Assembly: GCF_014839805.1 (NCBI RefSeq)
Contig: NC_051123.1
Coordinates: 12,506,727-12,570,726, forward strand
Reading direction: 5' to 3'
From: Manduca sexta
Lineage: Eukaryota > Arthropoda > Insecta > Lepidoptera > Sphingidae
DNA length: 64,000 nucleotides
The position numbers and the translations under genes are program-made. Below the pieces are notes generated by a model. That model saw only the letters and a list, made by a program, of their open reading frames with translations, made no database searches and was not told the DNA's origin. Positions 25,493 through 37,270 of the stretch are shown one piece after another; position 1 is the first letter of the stretch; each line of letters begins with the position of its first letter.

Positions 25493-25758
25493 TTAGTACC
25501 TATATGTTGTGTCGACCAAGAAATTTTCACATTTCGCCACAGCTGTATAATATCTTTATATATCATAACTATTATCATTCAAACGTAAACATCTACACTA
25601 AATATTTTCTATAGAACACCAACTTTAGTACCTATATGTAGTGTCGGCCAAGAAATTTTCACATTTCGCCACAGCTGTATAATATCTTTATTATTCATTC
25701 CATCATCACTATAATCATTCAAACATAAAAATCTACACTAAATATTTTCTATAAAACA
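25493..25758. repeat. Tandem duplication, period about 132 bp, two copies
   Basis: TTAGTACCTATATG starts at 25493 and again at 25625. Both copies share CAAGAAATTTTCACATTTCG, CCACAGCTGTATAATATCTT and ATCTACACTAAATATTTTCT. A few substitutions and a small indel separate them. Confidence 0.9.
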
Positions 25759-26029
25759 ACTTCCAAGATATTTACTAGTGTTTAATATCTGAACGTGGTG
25801 CGGGAAAAAGAAAAAATCTATAGCGAGGGAGGCGGGTGGGAGTATAGATGCCGTCTTAAGATGGAGGGATGCCTCCACTATTATCGCGCCTGTATTTCGG
25901 TCCGTATCTTTAGTATCTATATATTTCAATTATTTTTGAATGGTAAGCTTTGCGAATACAGAACTTGTATAACAGTTTTCTGTATTCGAGCTAAGGGTGA
26001 TTGAGATTTTATTGGTATATCCATCACGT

Positions 26030-26272
26030 TTCCACGTAGGGGTAAGCAGAAGTGCAGTGCACCTACTTTTTGTGTATGTTCCATTCTATAAGCGAAAGAA
26101 GAGGTTATCGCCATATCACTGAGGACGCCCAATTTTCGCTGTGAATGTTTCGTTCCATACTCGATTGGGGGAGAGGCTATCGCTATATCACTGCCTAGTT
26201 CGGGATTTGATTTTTGGACCTAAGAATGATGGCATATCTTGCACTCAATACTCCTACGCCCTCAAGGCAATT
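26030..26272 (-). mobile_element. SINE family B-like relic, rearranged
   Basis: Two TATCGCCATATC/TATCGCTATATC blocks and two TTCGCTGTG/TTTTGTGTATG blocks appear in series, as if part of the body were duplicated. The left edge carries AGGGGTAAGCAGAAGTGCA. Heavily decayed. Confidence 0.5.
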
Positions 26273-26416
26273 TTTTGGTATTTAATCATGTGATATACAT
26301 GTTAAACTGATTCGAAATAGAGAGCTCAAGAAGATTAAAATAATCACAAAGAATTATACGTATGTATTTCGGCGGTTTTTTAATTATGTACCCTACCTGA
26401 TACAAATACATATTGT

Positions 26417-26570
26417 GCTAGTGGCGAAGGTAAAATTTTTCGAAAGAGAGCCACACAACACAAATAATAATATGCATAAATGCGGTTTGCAAATCAAATG
26501 ATAATAAGATTCTACATAAAGGTAAGCTGGTAGAAATCGGGTTATATAGACCTTTCGCCACCACGCTGTA
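26417..26570. repeat. Repeat family H copy, short TIR element
   Basis: CTAGTGGCGAAGGTAAAATT at left, ATATGCATAAATGCGGTTTG inside and ATATAGACCTTTCGCCACC at right, as at 11772-11934. A SINE A is inserted directly beyond its right end. Confidence 0.7.
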
Positions 26571-26584
26571 AATTTTGGGGATAA

Positions 26585-26869
26585 TAATAATAATAATATC
26601 AGCCTGTATTATATACTTGCCCACTGCTGAGCACGGGCCTCCTCTACTACTGAGAGGGATTAGGCCTTAGTCCACCACGCTGGCCTAGTGCGGATTGGTA
26701 CACTTCACACACCTTCGAAATTTCTATAGAGAACTTCTCAGATATGCAGGTTTCCTCACGATGTTTTCCTTCACCGTTAAAGCGAACGATAAATTCACAA
26801 AGAATACACACATGATTTTTTAGAAAAGTCAGAGGTGTGTGCCCTTGGAATTTGAACCTGCGGACATTC
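26585..26869 (-). mobile_element. SINE family A, 5'-truncated, with target-site duplication
   Basis: Minus-strand copy, well conserved from the ATT tail to the B-box region, with the A-box end missing. AATTTTGGGGATAA is present on both sides (26571-26584 and 26870-26883), so truncation happened at insertion. Confidence 0.88.
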
Positions 26870-27430
26870 AATTTTGGGGATAAAGAACTAAAATCTGTAC
26901 ACAGTTGTCTTCTGGCAAAGTAGGTGCAGGTATTAATTTGTCGCATCGACGCGGCCGGTGCGTCTCCGTTATATTTGTGCTGCACTCATGTCGGTGGCGG
27001 GAGTTAGTTATGGCCGAGGGACGGATTTAGGTATTCGTAGTACGTGGTGGATTATACTAAGAAGAAAGAAGAAAGAAAAGAAATTTATGTTGCAACAAAC
27101 ACAAGTTACATAAACATAACTAACAAATAAGCGAATCAGACAAAAAAAAAAACTTAAAAACTATGTTTGTCACAAAAAAGGAACTAACTTAGCAATATGT
27201 TGACAGTGAAGCCAGCGCTGATCATCCGTTGGGCCGTTTGTTCGAAATGACGTGACTGAGGTCAAAAAAAAAAAAAAAACTAAGTAAGTAATATCTATAT
27301 CCATTAATTAACAAAACATTGCAAATGTACCGTCACTTACAAAAGAAGTGGAACACATTGAAAACGTTAAAACCTTTCTATACATAAACATTAATCGAGT
27401 GCGTTGGTGACGTAGTTTTGTACAAGGTAC

Positions 27431-27530
27431 GAGTACGACTATGGTACTGAGGTCTCGGTGTCGAATCCCGGGTAGAGCAGAAATAATTGTGACTGGGTCT
27501 TTCCTTCGCAACTCCACTCTCCTCTCAACA
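27431..27530 (+). mobile_element. Probable SINE family B 5' fragment
   Basis: GGTCTCGGTGTCGAATCCCG retains a B-box-like sequence at the position expected for family B, followed by a GACTGGGTCTTTCC block. Only this end is recognisable. Confidence 0.45.
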
Positions 27531-27694
27531 AAAAAAAAAAAATGAAATTAGTAATAATTTTTTCGAAGAAAAATCTTATTAAACTATGCTGTTAACGCAC
27601 AGGAAAAATTATGAATTGAATATCGATATTTTGATGATATTTGCTACGGAAGAAGCTTAAGCAGAAGAAAGTAAGGCAACATTTAAATCTGCCA

Positions 27695-27830
27695 AGTTGA
27701 ACGTGAGTGAAGCCGGGAGTAAAAGGTAATTGTTTTAATAAAATGCGTTTAAATGTATAATATATATTAGTTATCGAGTAGCACGTGGGTAAAGCCGTGA
27801 GTAACACCTAGTTGTTTTAATAATATCCCG
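27695..27830 (+). repeat. Two tandem Helitron-like 3' relics
   Basis: ACGTGAGTGAAGCCGGGAGT near 27702 and ACGTGGGTAAAGCCGTGAGT near 27783, each followed by a TTGTTTTAATAA stretch. The second has CACCTAGTTG. Period about 81 bp. Confidence 0.5.
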
Positions 27831-27970
27831 TGGTCGAGTGCGTCCCGCGCGCCGGTCAGATCATGAAAGCATTTCAGTGACATTAAAGTCACGTTCATTT
27901 TCATAGATTTATCGACGGACCAGACTTATGACGATGCGCTTCTCAAACTTCTGCAGCGTTTAGATTTTAT

Positions 27971-28275
27971 ATTAACTGTTTTTATCGATGTAATTTTTTA
28001 CCTACTGTTGTATTAGTCTATTGTTTGACAACAATGAAATAAAAATGGAATTAATGTGTTTTTTAGAAATTGTATTATGTTATTTCTTAAAGGAAATATT
28101 TCGTCCAGTATAGTTACAAGCTTCAGAAGTATAGTTTAGTTTTAATATTAACTATATTTATCGATGTAATTTTCTTGTAGTTTGATATTGGACATACCGT
28201 TCAGCAACGATGGACTCACAATCTAAAAATTGAATTAATGTGATTTTTAGTAATATTATGTTGTATCCTACTGAA
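27971..28275. repeat. Diverged tandem duplication, period about 176 bp
   Basis: ATTAACTGTTTTTATCGATG at 27971 and ATTAACTATATTTATCGATG at 28147, followed in both by TAATTTT and later by GAATTAATGTG(A/T)TTTTTAG. A third piece, AACGATGGAGTCACAATCTA, recurs at 28927 and matches 28206. Confidence 0.6.
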
Positions 28276-28432
28276 AATATTGTTATTGACAAATTATATT
28301 AGGTGGTTAGAATCAAGGAGATAATGACGTAGCTGTACAGTATTGTGGCTGTGTTTCGATTCTATAAGATGTGAGTTTCCTATAGATATGTATACGATGT
28401 AACATTGTATAATAATTATATTGTTTCTAAAG

Positions 28433-28484
28433 ATAACCACCACTTTAGCCTATAATATCCACTATTGGCTAAAGTGGTGGTTAT
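28433..28484. repeat. Perfect 18-bp inverted repeat, 16-nt loop
   Basis: ATAACCACCACTTTAGCC at 28433-28450 and its exact reverse complement at 28467-28484. It sits 70 bp outside the TTAA MITE. It could be a tiny foldback element or a transcribed hairpin. Confidence 0.8.
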
Positions 28485-28559
28485 GTGGTGGCATAATTAA
28501 GTTTGTAATTTAAAAATAAGAGGCATTATAAATTAAATTAGTGTGGCGTTTCATATTAA

Positions 28560-28814
28560 GGTTATAGCTTAAGGTCCATTTTTCATACATTTTGTTTCAC
28601 CTTAAATCTTTAATAAATAATCTAAATTTAATACGACGAAATTTTAAAGGCCGAAATATCCATGCATATTAATTATTTTTACGTTTTTCTTTCAATTGCG
28701 AGAACTAATCACTAACTAGACGTGAATTTAAATTCTTTACTTGTCAATACTTGTTTAGTTACCCAGATTAAAGGTGAAACAAAATGTATGAAAAATTGAC
28801 CTTAAGCTATAACC
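28560..28814. mobile_element. 255-bp MITE with 44-bp terminal inverted repeats, TTAA target site
   Basis: The left end 28560-28603 starts GGTTATAGCTTAAGG. The right end 28771-28814 is its reverse complement with one mismatch in 44. TTAA flanks both ends (28556-28559 and 28815-28818). No coding frame. TTAA duplication is typical of piggyBac-type elements, but the end does not start with the usual CCC, so the superfamily is open. Confidence 0.85.
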
Positions 28815-29264
28815 TTAAGCAAGCTGCATGTCATTCAAAAGTATTTTCTATATTGGCGCCTAAACGCCAATCTTTGAGTATTTACAAGACTTTTTCTACT
28901 TTGATTTTGGCAAACTCATCGTCTGTTAACGATGGAGTCACAATCTAAAATTTGAATTAATTGAAATTGAGTATTGGCAAATGCCGAAACGATTATTGGT
29001 ATATGACGAAGTTTGACAACCGCCAACAAATGCCAATTGAGACGGTGAAACCGAATGTCGCGGTGTATTTGCGGGATCCACCTGCGCGCGCACAAATCAT
29101 CGGCCGCGAGTGCACGGACACTTGTTTTTTACCATTTATCCGATATACATATTTATAGATGATCGGAATTTGGCGTGATTCGTGCGTTTTCAGCCAGCAA
29201 TTACAGTATGAAATCACAAAGTACTTACTGCAGTCTGGATTAAACAATGATGTGTGTTACTAAA

Positions 29265-29345
29265 ACAACTGGATGCATTAAGCAACAGCCCAGGCTCCGT
29301 AGCATACCTTGGAAGAGGACTATGTCCTGCAGTGAAATGTAACGG
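29265..29345 (+). repeat. Probable non-LTR 3' tail relic
   Basis: TGGAAGAGGACTATGTCCTG and CAGTGAAATGTAACGGGCAG resemble the GGAGAGGCC..GTCCAGCAGTGGA stretch of the other tails. No GAT repeat remains. Confidence 0.4.
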
Positions 29346-32300
29346 GCAGTTGATAATGTATATTATTAAATGTTACAGTTCCATGTGGAATGTGGCATGT
29401 GACATGTGGCGGCTCCACGCCTAGGGAAAGAACTTTTACTGTCCATTGTGAGTTCATGAGTTAAAATTCATTCATATTAATAGCTTAAATGATATTTAAA
29501 TAATATCTGATATTGACAATTTCTGCTAGACAATTGTTTCTACAAATGAATGATGCAAACTAAAGGTAATAAGTAATATTTAAACAACATTAACATCATT
29601 TAGAACATCAATAAGGATAAAGAACAAGTACTATTCAAAAGACTAATGACTCAGAAGACATGTTGTGGAAACTGCTTAAGAACTCTGCCGTACCTGCCCA
29701 TGACCGTGAAGAAACCAGCAATACATCATATATACTCATACAGTACAAATCCATCGAAAGTCCAAACGCGTGAATCGTAAAGATACTCTAATGTATTTTT
29801 AATACTTCCATATTTACATGCCGTGACAATATCTTACTTACAACATTTTGTATTTACACCTCCATCTGCATGTCTCTAAAGCATCATTTGCTTTGGCAAA
29901 ATAATGTTGACGACGTCATTATCTTGAATATCTTCTTTTACTACATTCAAAATTAAACTTTATTCTGATTCAAGTTTGTTATAAAATTTAATAACACAAA
30001 TATCGAGAAGCAAACTTACCAATGCAGTTGCAAAACTAATGATTCTAGATAAAGTACAAAATTGTATCCACGAATACATTTTTATATGCAAATATAAGTT
30101 TGTGTTAACAAATCGTCGATTGTTCTCGAATAGGCGACGATTGCGTTTTTGTACAAACGTTCATTTCGGGTAGCTTATGGTGAAACCGGAACTATTGAGT
30201 TGATGGCATTTTAAACGATTCCTGATTTTACGTTCACATATCAGGAGCCAGCGGTATGGAAGAGATTGGGAACAAGGATCTGAATCATTCATTTCTATGA
30301 TTTATTTCCAGTCACTTACGAATGTGAAGTATTGTAGGGTAAAACGTAGAGAACATTTACTTAGTTTTATCTTGACACAGATGTGTACATTGGATTTGAT
30401 ACGTTAATAAAGAGTAATGATGTCTCCATGTGTGAACATCTGATTTTTCCAAATAAATCAGAAGTTTTGGACTATAAATTCTATCGCTCTGTAGCTGAGT
30501 GCTAAATATATCGTCTTAGCATTACAAGAGTCGTAAGATCTTTTTAACATTACGTAGTTCATTGAATCGACAAGGAAGTAAAAACTCATTACCGTCTTCT
30601 AATGTTGATTGTCTTCTGAACCCAACACATTCACCCGACCAAGCATCAGCCGGTCTTATTTGAATATATTTAAATTCTGATGCGTGCGATAATGAGCCGT
30701 TCTAAATAATAAAGCTGTGAAAAGTAAATAAAGCGTAGGCAGGGAACAATACGCGGAAACCCGTGGCTCGACGACGCATCACTGCTTTTAGAAGTGAGTT
30801 CTGAAGCTTTAATGGTAGTCAAGTGCTTGATGATTCGGTTGGCTTGATTAACTTGACTGATATATGAATGATTGTAGCATTTCTAGTAGTAAAAGTTGTC
30901 ACATGATTCGGGTACCTTGATTGAACTGATATAAAGTTATGTGTAGTTGAGATTACCTACCAAAACATCTTCTCTATCTTAACGCAGAAGTGAACTACTG
31001 ATTTAGTTACTAAATCAAAGTTGATTAATCTAATTTCGGAGGGTGACAAGCCTAGCTCAGTGGCTATTCAGAACTCTTTTATATAATGTTTTATGTCGCG
31101 TTACAAGATTAGCTTGTATATCGGATTTAGAACAGCATAATTGTGTTAACTGGCGAAGGATTATCATCTCTCATCACTTTATACTTTAGATACTACTTCA
31201 ATGTCATCACGTGCAGAGAGTCAGTTGATCCTGTCCGTATAAAAATGGATACAACATGAAATAGACGTCACTGATAAGTAGATATTTACATTTCTCCGGT
31301 ATGTGAATATAAACTAAATCACAGTGCACGCCAATCGAAACATGCTTGCTGCTAAAATAACACAGTCTGTTTTCGTGCATAAATCTGGAGTGCCGGTAGA
31401 GGTGACGCATTGCGTTCTGTTTGTATTCCAGCGTTTGGACGTTTCTTGACAGTTACAATCGTATATTAGAGTTCTGGGTTACTTTTTCTAGGTTTAAATA
31501 GGAAATTAAGTTGCGTTTTCGAATAATCTATTAGTTTAGAAATTAGTGTTTTATTGGTTATCAATAACATGGGACGGAAAGTAGCTTGATGAAATCTGCA
31601 TGAACTAAATGCTTCTAGGAACCTTTTCGAAATCGTGGGTTAATTTTATTTTGATCTTGGAAAATCTCATGTAAGAAAACTTTGACATATTTTTTCTATT
31701 AAAAGGGACCATTTTGTCAATAAACTTATTACTAAAATGGCCTACAATCAAAACTACAAAATGCTGTCCTATTAACGAGAATTTGAGGAGGCAAGAAAAC
31801 AACATCCATTCACCGTGACATGAATGAATGTATTCCTGGATTTCATTCATCAACTCACTCACTCATAAGTAAATATAGAGATATTTATAAGTTCCGTGGG
31901 CCATCTCTCCACGTCTTGGGGGCGAGTGGCCAATTCCAGGAGTTTTTGCCTAATACTAAATCATTCCGCAGCGCCGTTTATCCGCGGTTAATTATGATCA
32001 TTTAGGCTGCCTGCAAGCGAGACAAATGATTAAGTTAGGCGAATTGTAGAATATCAAAATAAGTCTAAAATTGCTAAAGGTTCATTATCATGCTTTGAAG
32101 CAGATTTTAATTGATCACTAACGAGCAATTGTCGGTGTAACAGCAACTTTAAAGAAGAGAAAAAGGAATTAAAAGGGAGAAAAAAAATTGGACCTTGGGA
32201 AATCTCATCGGCTTTACAATTTATAATTGACATTATAGCTAACCATATCAAAGATCAATCGTCAAGCTATTAAAAAGGTACCTTATTTATCAGTTTATCC

Positions 32301-32639
32301 AGAAATTATTAACGCTTCCTCAGGCTCAAAATGAGGTTCCAGTCATCTATCTGCTCAAGAAAGTCCGCGATACGCAGCCCATTAAAACCGAGATCTGTGA
32401 AGCGCACAGTGATTGCCCATTGGAAAGGCACTCTCACGCATTGTGAAGATTATCAGGGTATCTGTGCTTCACACGGCGCGCTAATGTTGGAAGTAATTAT
32501 AAGGGAAAACGTACTGATCGTATTGATGCTGCTTTGTATCTAAGGGCTGTATTACAAAATCAAGGTATTACTATATGTGCTCTTTTTTTCAATGTCACCT
32601 TCGTCTAAAACTTCAAGTAGATATTTAATGTTGCTTTGC
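29346..32639. other. Intergenic, nothing recognised
   Basis: Low repeat density compared with the rest of the window. Short frames only. A stretch at about 30640-30800 with CGACGACGCATCACTGC is somewhat GC-rich. Confidence 0.5.
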
Positions 32640-32890
32640 TGGTGGTAGGATATATTTTATATCCGCCCGGATAGCGATCATCGTGAGGTGTCAAAACCCG
32701 CCATAGTAGTCCACGTATGTCGCGTTCCGGTATCAGCCTGTCTATATCCAGTTGAACTGGCCGGCATAATTGTGTCGACTGTTGAGGAGTAAACATTTAC
32801 CGTCAGGCGAAATACTATTGGACTCCACTTCACTTCACACTACCATCAGGTACAGTGGGGTCACTTTGGCGTGCACGTATATTTTTTTTA
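32640..32890 (+). repeat. Repeat family F, long copy
   Basis: From GGTGGTAGGATATATTTTAT through GTGTCAAAACCCGCCATAGT, GGCCGGCATAATTGTGTCGA, ATACTATTGGACTCCACTTC and CAGGTACAGTGGGGTCACTT to a T-rich end. Reference copy for the family. Confidence 0.72.
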
Positions 32891-33125
32891 ACTATTTAAT
32901 AAATCAAGCTTAAGCTGTCACTTAAGAGCTTGATCTCTGCTGAATCGGTGCTAATTATGACGGATTTTGACAGCTGACTTTTGTTTCAGTTAAAATATCA
33001 TTTGAGGTGATGTTAATATCAATTTATTAAATAACGACTATCTTAAGATGCCAACCTTAATTCGACAGCGTCTCATCTCATATCGCACTTGAGAGCAAAA
33101 CAGAGTTGTATTTATTAATATGGCG
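32885..33125 (+). repeat. Repeat family D copy
   Basis: Contains AACTATTTAATAAATCAAGC, TTAAGCTGTCACTTAAGAGC, TTTTGACAGCTGAC, ATCATTTGAGGTGATGTTA and GACAGCGTCTCATCTCATAT. It directly follows a family F copy. Confidence 0.65.
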
Positions 33126-33246
33126 CTAAGACTGGCCAGCTACCTTCAACTTGATACAACATTCCTTGAAATTTGACGAATCTAACAAGCCACCGGATTG
33201 TAGACATTAGCAACAATAATATCCAAAAATAATAATAATCAATCTG

Positions 33247-33581
33247 TAAGCGGCGATAGCCTAGTTGGGTGTGGAACGGACTGCCGAGACAAATGTCCGC
33301 AGGTTCAAATCCCAAGGGCACACACCTCTGACTTTTCTAAAAAATCATGTGTGTATTCTTTGTGAATTTATCGTTCGCTTTAACGGTGAAGGAAAACATC
33401 GTGAGGAAACCTGCACATCTGAAAAGTTCTCTATAGGAATTTCGAAGGTGTGCGAAGTCTACCAATCCGCACTAGGCCAGCGTGGTGGACTAAGGCCTAA
33501 TCCCTCTCAGTAGTAGAGGAGGCCCGTGCTCAGCAGTGGGCAAGTATATAATACAGGGCTGATATTATTATTATTATTATT
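33247..33581 (+). mobile_element. SINE family A, full-length copy
   Basis: tRNA-derived SINE. The A box TAGCCTAGTTGG and the B box GGTTCAAATCC both match the Pol III consensus. The body includes GAAGGAAAACATCGTGAGG and CAGCGTGGTGGACTAAGGCC, with an (ATT)n tail. AATAATAATCAAT occurs on both sides (about 33231-33243 and 33582-33594) as the target-site duplication. Confidence 0.92.
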
Positions 33582-33894
33582 AATAATAATCAATAGGGGA
33601 GAAAGTTCAGCAGTGACTTCCAAAGGCTGAATATCCAAAACATGGACACATTTCATTGCGTAAAGGAAGCGTATAGATATTAGGAACCCATCGGGATATT
33701 TGAGTTTCCTTATATCTTACTTTAGAAATCGCAACACCAAGCTAATATCACGCTAGTCTTTTGTGAGACAGTGTTACTTCTCCGGCTGTAGGCTCATTCA
33801 TTTTGCAGAAAAAATTCTATTGGATGGCTGTACCACTATACCTTATTAATACACTTTGCAAGTGATATAAAGAAGTATATAGGCATTTTCAGCT

Positions 33895-33963
33895 AGTCGA
33901 CCTTAAGATGATGCAAAGATAAGTACCTACCTTATTCATCTCTGCATCACCTTAAGATCGACT
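33895..33963. repeat. 28-bp imperfect hairpin (possible small-RNA precursor)
   Basis: Arms 33895-33922 and 33936-33963 with a 13-nt loop. They pair over 28 positions with four mismatches. Read from the minus strand, all four mismatches become G:U pairs, so an RNA from that strand could fold without a break. No known miRNA seed was recognised. Confidence 0.6.
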
Positions 33964-34722
33964 GATCACTGATATCTGACTGACTGACTGATGATATGTA
34001 CCTGCATCTACAAATAGTTAGATTAGTTTTACTAAAATACTTTTATTTCTCCACCTCATTCTTAACGACTTTATTTAATTGTAATGTGCAATACGATCGA
34101 TATCGTCATTTCCTGTCCATTTCGTCAGTCCGCATGCAATAATTATGGCCACTAAGGCCGGTAGCTGATAAGATCGTTTCCTGATTAGACATGCTTAAGA
34201 CCATTGTTGCGCGCTAGGAAACGATGCTATGCGATATTTCTATAGCCACTACTATTGTTACATAGCTTGAGGCGTGGACTGAGTCAGTTTGGGATGCGTG
34301 AGTTTGGATACTCTTATTAGAAGTCAGTAGCTAATTGTATAACCTGATACCTGTGGGCATCCTTTTATTTATGTAATCATTACAGCGATTTGCGGACTAC
34401 ATTTATGCATATTAGTAGATATTTGCTGTGTAGGTATCTTTCGTAAAACTTCACCCTTCGCCATTGCCACGTGGTAAGAGTAAACGTACAGCATTCCTTT
34501 TTAAATTTAGTACCTTCTTCGGCATAACTCTGTGATCTGTGTGCTAAATTTCACCCAAATGCGTTGAGCCATGAAGGATTATTGCATTGATTTAAATAGT
34601 ATTTGCAAACATCTATATTTGTATTAGCACGGCATTAAGTTGGTTTTAGAAAATAAATGTCAAAATAAACAAATCACTTTGATAGTATACTCCATTGAGT
34701 CAGTTTCTAATTCGTATGTATC

Positions 34723-34844
34723 GACATTAAAATTAAACTATTTTTCGGATGTTATCGCGGTTTTAATATTTTACTTTTTCTCCCGACGTTTATTTCAAAT
34801 ATTAAAACCGCGATAAAATCAAAAAATAGTTTAATTTTAATGTC
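34723..34844. mobile_element. Foldback/MITE element with long inverted repeats, copy 1
   Basis: Left arm 34723-34770 (GACATTAAAATTAAACTATT ... TTTTAATATT) and right arm 34798-34844 are near-perfect reverse complements. They include ATCGCGGTTTTAATATT and AATATTAAAACCGCGAT. The short spacer contains CTCCCGACGTTTATTTC. Confidence 0.82.
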
Positions 34845-35964
34845 TGAATGTGCGTAAACATAAGAATTCCTATTTATCGAGTACGTAATTTCGATAGTAG
34901 TGGTAATTGTTCATCCAAGTAATATCTTGATACGCACATCCTCGTCTCGCTTCGTTTATTTAACACCTATCGAAAAAAAATGTTACCAAGACGTATATCG
35001 TTGCTTGGGTGATGTTTTTATTGGTTTGTGTTTTTTATTTTGGCAAGGAATACGTGTCGTCATTAAAGGCAATATTTTCTGTACTTATTTTACAAAACAA
35101 AATCAGAATATTAATACTAAATTAAAAAAAAATCTCAGATTGACGGAGAAGACTTCATATCACGTCTAGATCATTTTTGTAATTATTACTTGCCCTTACT
35201 GGAGATAAATTTATCAAATTTCCTAAAATTTTATTTGTTCGTAATCATAATATAATCAAGCAGGTTACAAAGAAAATATTTTTTTTAGGATTACATCTAG
35301 AGTCCCGAGCAAATTGTGTTAGGAAATCCCATATACAGTATTTCCTGATATAGGAATCAAAACCCAGACATTTCATTATCAGGTCCATTGCCATATACAG
35401 CGACCAGTCCAGATAAATAACCTTTCCACAACGCTGATGTCTGATGTCTGTCTGCTCTACCAGTGAATATCCTGAGCCGAGTCCCTAATGTTACCTAAGT
35501 TTTCAAGGGTTGTGAGCGCCTAAAGCGCAAACCAAAAAGAACAAACAGGTCATCTTTTAAAGAAAATGATAACCGGAAATTTTATTGAGATTACTTAATT
35601 TCTAAAAACCAATCTCAAGCCAAGACAAGTTACAAAAGCAGATATAATTGTGTTGTCGTGCGTCAGGAATTGAACAATGGACTGTTATCAACGATCTGTC
35701 TCCATCACCGCTACACACCGACGACTCCGGTAATGACGAGTTATTACAAATAATTTTATATTTTTCCTTCATGTTACCTTATATTTAATTGTTGTTATTG
35801 TCTTTTTTGTTATTTTGAGGGTATGTTTGAAAGTTGTACCTCGTAGAACTATCTAGATATTATGTTGTAAACGTCAGTAGTTACTAATGCGTAGTCTATT
35901 TTTGCCGTCTAGCTATCTAGGAGCTGTATCTCGATTTGACGGACATTGTAGTCAGTTGATGTAT

Positions 35965-36072
35965 CATCATCATCATCAGCCGCAAGATGTCCATTACTGA
36001 ACATGGGCCTACCCCAAAGATCAAATCTACCTATTGTAAACGGCCCGCATCCAGCGACCTGCGTATTTTATG
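35965..36072 (-). mobile_element. 3' tail of a non-LTR retrotransposon
   Basis: ATCATCATCATCATCAGCCG, AAGATGTCCATTACTGAACA, GGGCCTACCCC and AACGGCCCGCATCCAGCGAC match 20935-21075 in order. Confidence 0.68.
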
Positions 36073-36189
36073 ATGAAAGTATAAATAATAATATTTAATT
36101 TCTGTCTCTGTAAATATATTTAAGGTTGCAAGCTGTGTTCTCTATAATTCAAAAAGCACGTTACATTGTAGGCTTTTTAAATGTACCAA

Positions 36190-36243
36190 TGTTTACTATG
36201 GCGGGTTACACCTCGTGTACAGTCTCTATCCAGCGGATACAAG
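36190..36243 (-). repeat. Repeat family F fragment
   Basis: ACTATGGCGGGTTACACCTC and CTATCCAGCGGATAC are the reverse of the family F 5' part. Confidence 0.5.
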
Positions 36244-36424
36244 TATAGGTATGAATATTGCAATCGATGCCTACTGACGAATTTAAGACCTAGTTTTACA
36301 TCGCTTAATCCACCGCTAGATAAACAAAATAAAATACTTTATGCAATTAGAATACATATTCCAAATGATTGAAAACCTGTCCCTCTTTGGGATAATTTAT
36401 GAACTGTCAAAGTGACGTCAATCA

Positions 36425-37010
36425 GTGCCACTGGCTGCACTCGTTCAGGCTGGTTGGAGACACAAATGGACGTGGAACCAATCAGCCCCTCATCTTGGCT
36501 GAATGTGGTCACGGTGGGTGAATCACGAATTTATAGGTTTTTGCATTTTTCTTTTTAATGAATGTGACATTTTGAAGAATTGAAAGTAAGCATTTAGTAA
36601 AAAAGGTTTGGGATATATTATTTGTTATCTGAAGAATATTAATTTCTGGATGGTGCTTTTTATGGGCATTAATTGTGCTTACTTGGTTTAGGGCTCTTTC
36701 ATATAGAATATAATCATCGATCTTGCTTCAGTAATATAATAGAAGGTTAGTTCATCTAATCTCTTGTGATATGTAACGGCTCCATCTCCATATCGGGCAT
36801 AAATTCAAATCATGATCAATATTTTTCTTTTCAAAACCTAAAATGACCAGACTTGGAAACCAAACCTCAACGTTCACGAAGCAATGAGGCGGTTAAAATA
36901 ACTTAAAAATTTCACGTGCTGTCCCCGGTTCAGGTTGGTTGGAGCCACAAACGAGCATCGTATGAAATCAATCAATCGCTCACCTCTAGGTGTTTAGTCA
37001 TGGTAGCTGG
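36425..37010. repeat. Pair of related repeats about 500 bp apart
   Basis: GTTCAGGCTGGTTGGAGACA near 36444 and GTTCAGGTTGGTTGGAGCCA near 36930, each followed by CAAA then a (A)CCAATCA/TCAATCAATC block. Both are probably relics of one dispersed element. Confidence 0.5.
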
Positions 37011-37074
37011 TCGGTAATGACACGTGACGTGTTTAGTGGTAAGTGTTCGAAATTCTAATTTTATCGAAAACTTT

Positions 37075-37270
37075 TAAGACAGCTAATGTGATAACATTGT
37101 GTTTCTTTTCATGATCAGCCGGGAGTTTGGTATCGGCTTCCGATATGATGTTAGGCTCCTCCTTTATCACATCATGGAACGGAACACACATGGCCAAAAA
37201 TGCTCTGGTTTCCCCTCTGCCAGCCCATCGGAGATAAAGCCGTGATGAGTGTTTGTTTTCTTTTGAAATA
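37075..37270 (+). mobile_element. SINE family B, 3' fragment
   Basis: Contains ATCAGCCGGGAGTTTGGTAT, TATCACATCATGGAACGGAA and CATCGGAGATAAAGCCGTGA in family B order. The tRNA-like 5' part is missing and the copy is diverged. Confidence 0.6.

Noticed and set aside
33287..33311. tRNA genes at the Pol III A and B boxes
   Set aside because: The boxes belong to SINEs A and B; no cloverleaf with paired acceptor stem was found.
33265..33513. 82-aa frame that recurs at 39390, 48590 (minus) and 26985 (minus), first read as a conserved small protein family
   Set aside because: All copies are SINE A read in one frame; the SINE has a tRNA-like head and target duplications, so similarity is by common repeat origin.
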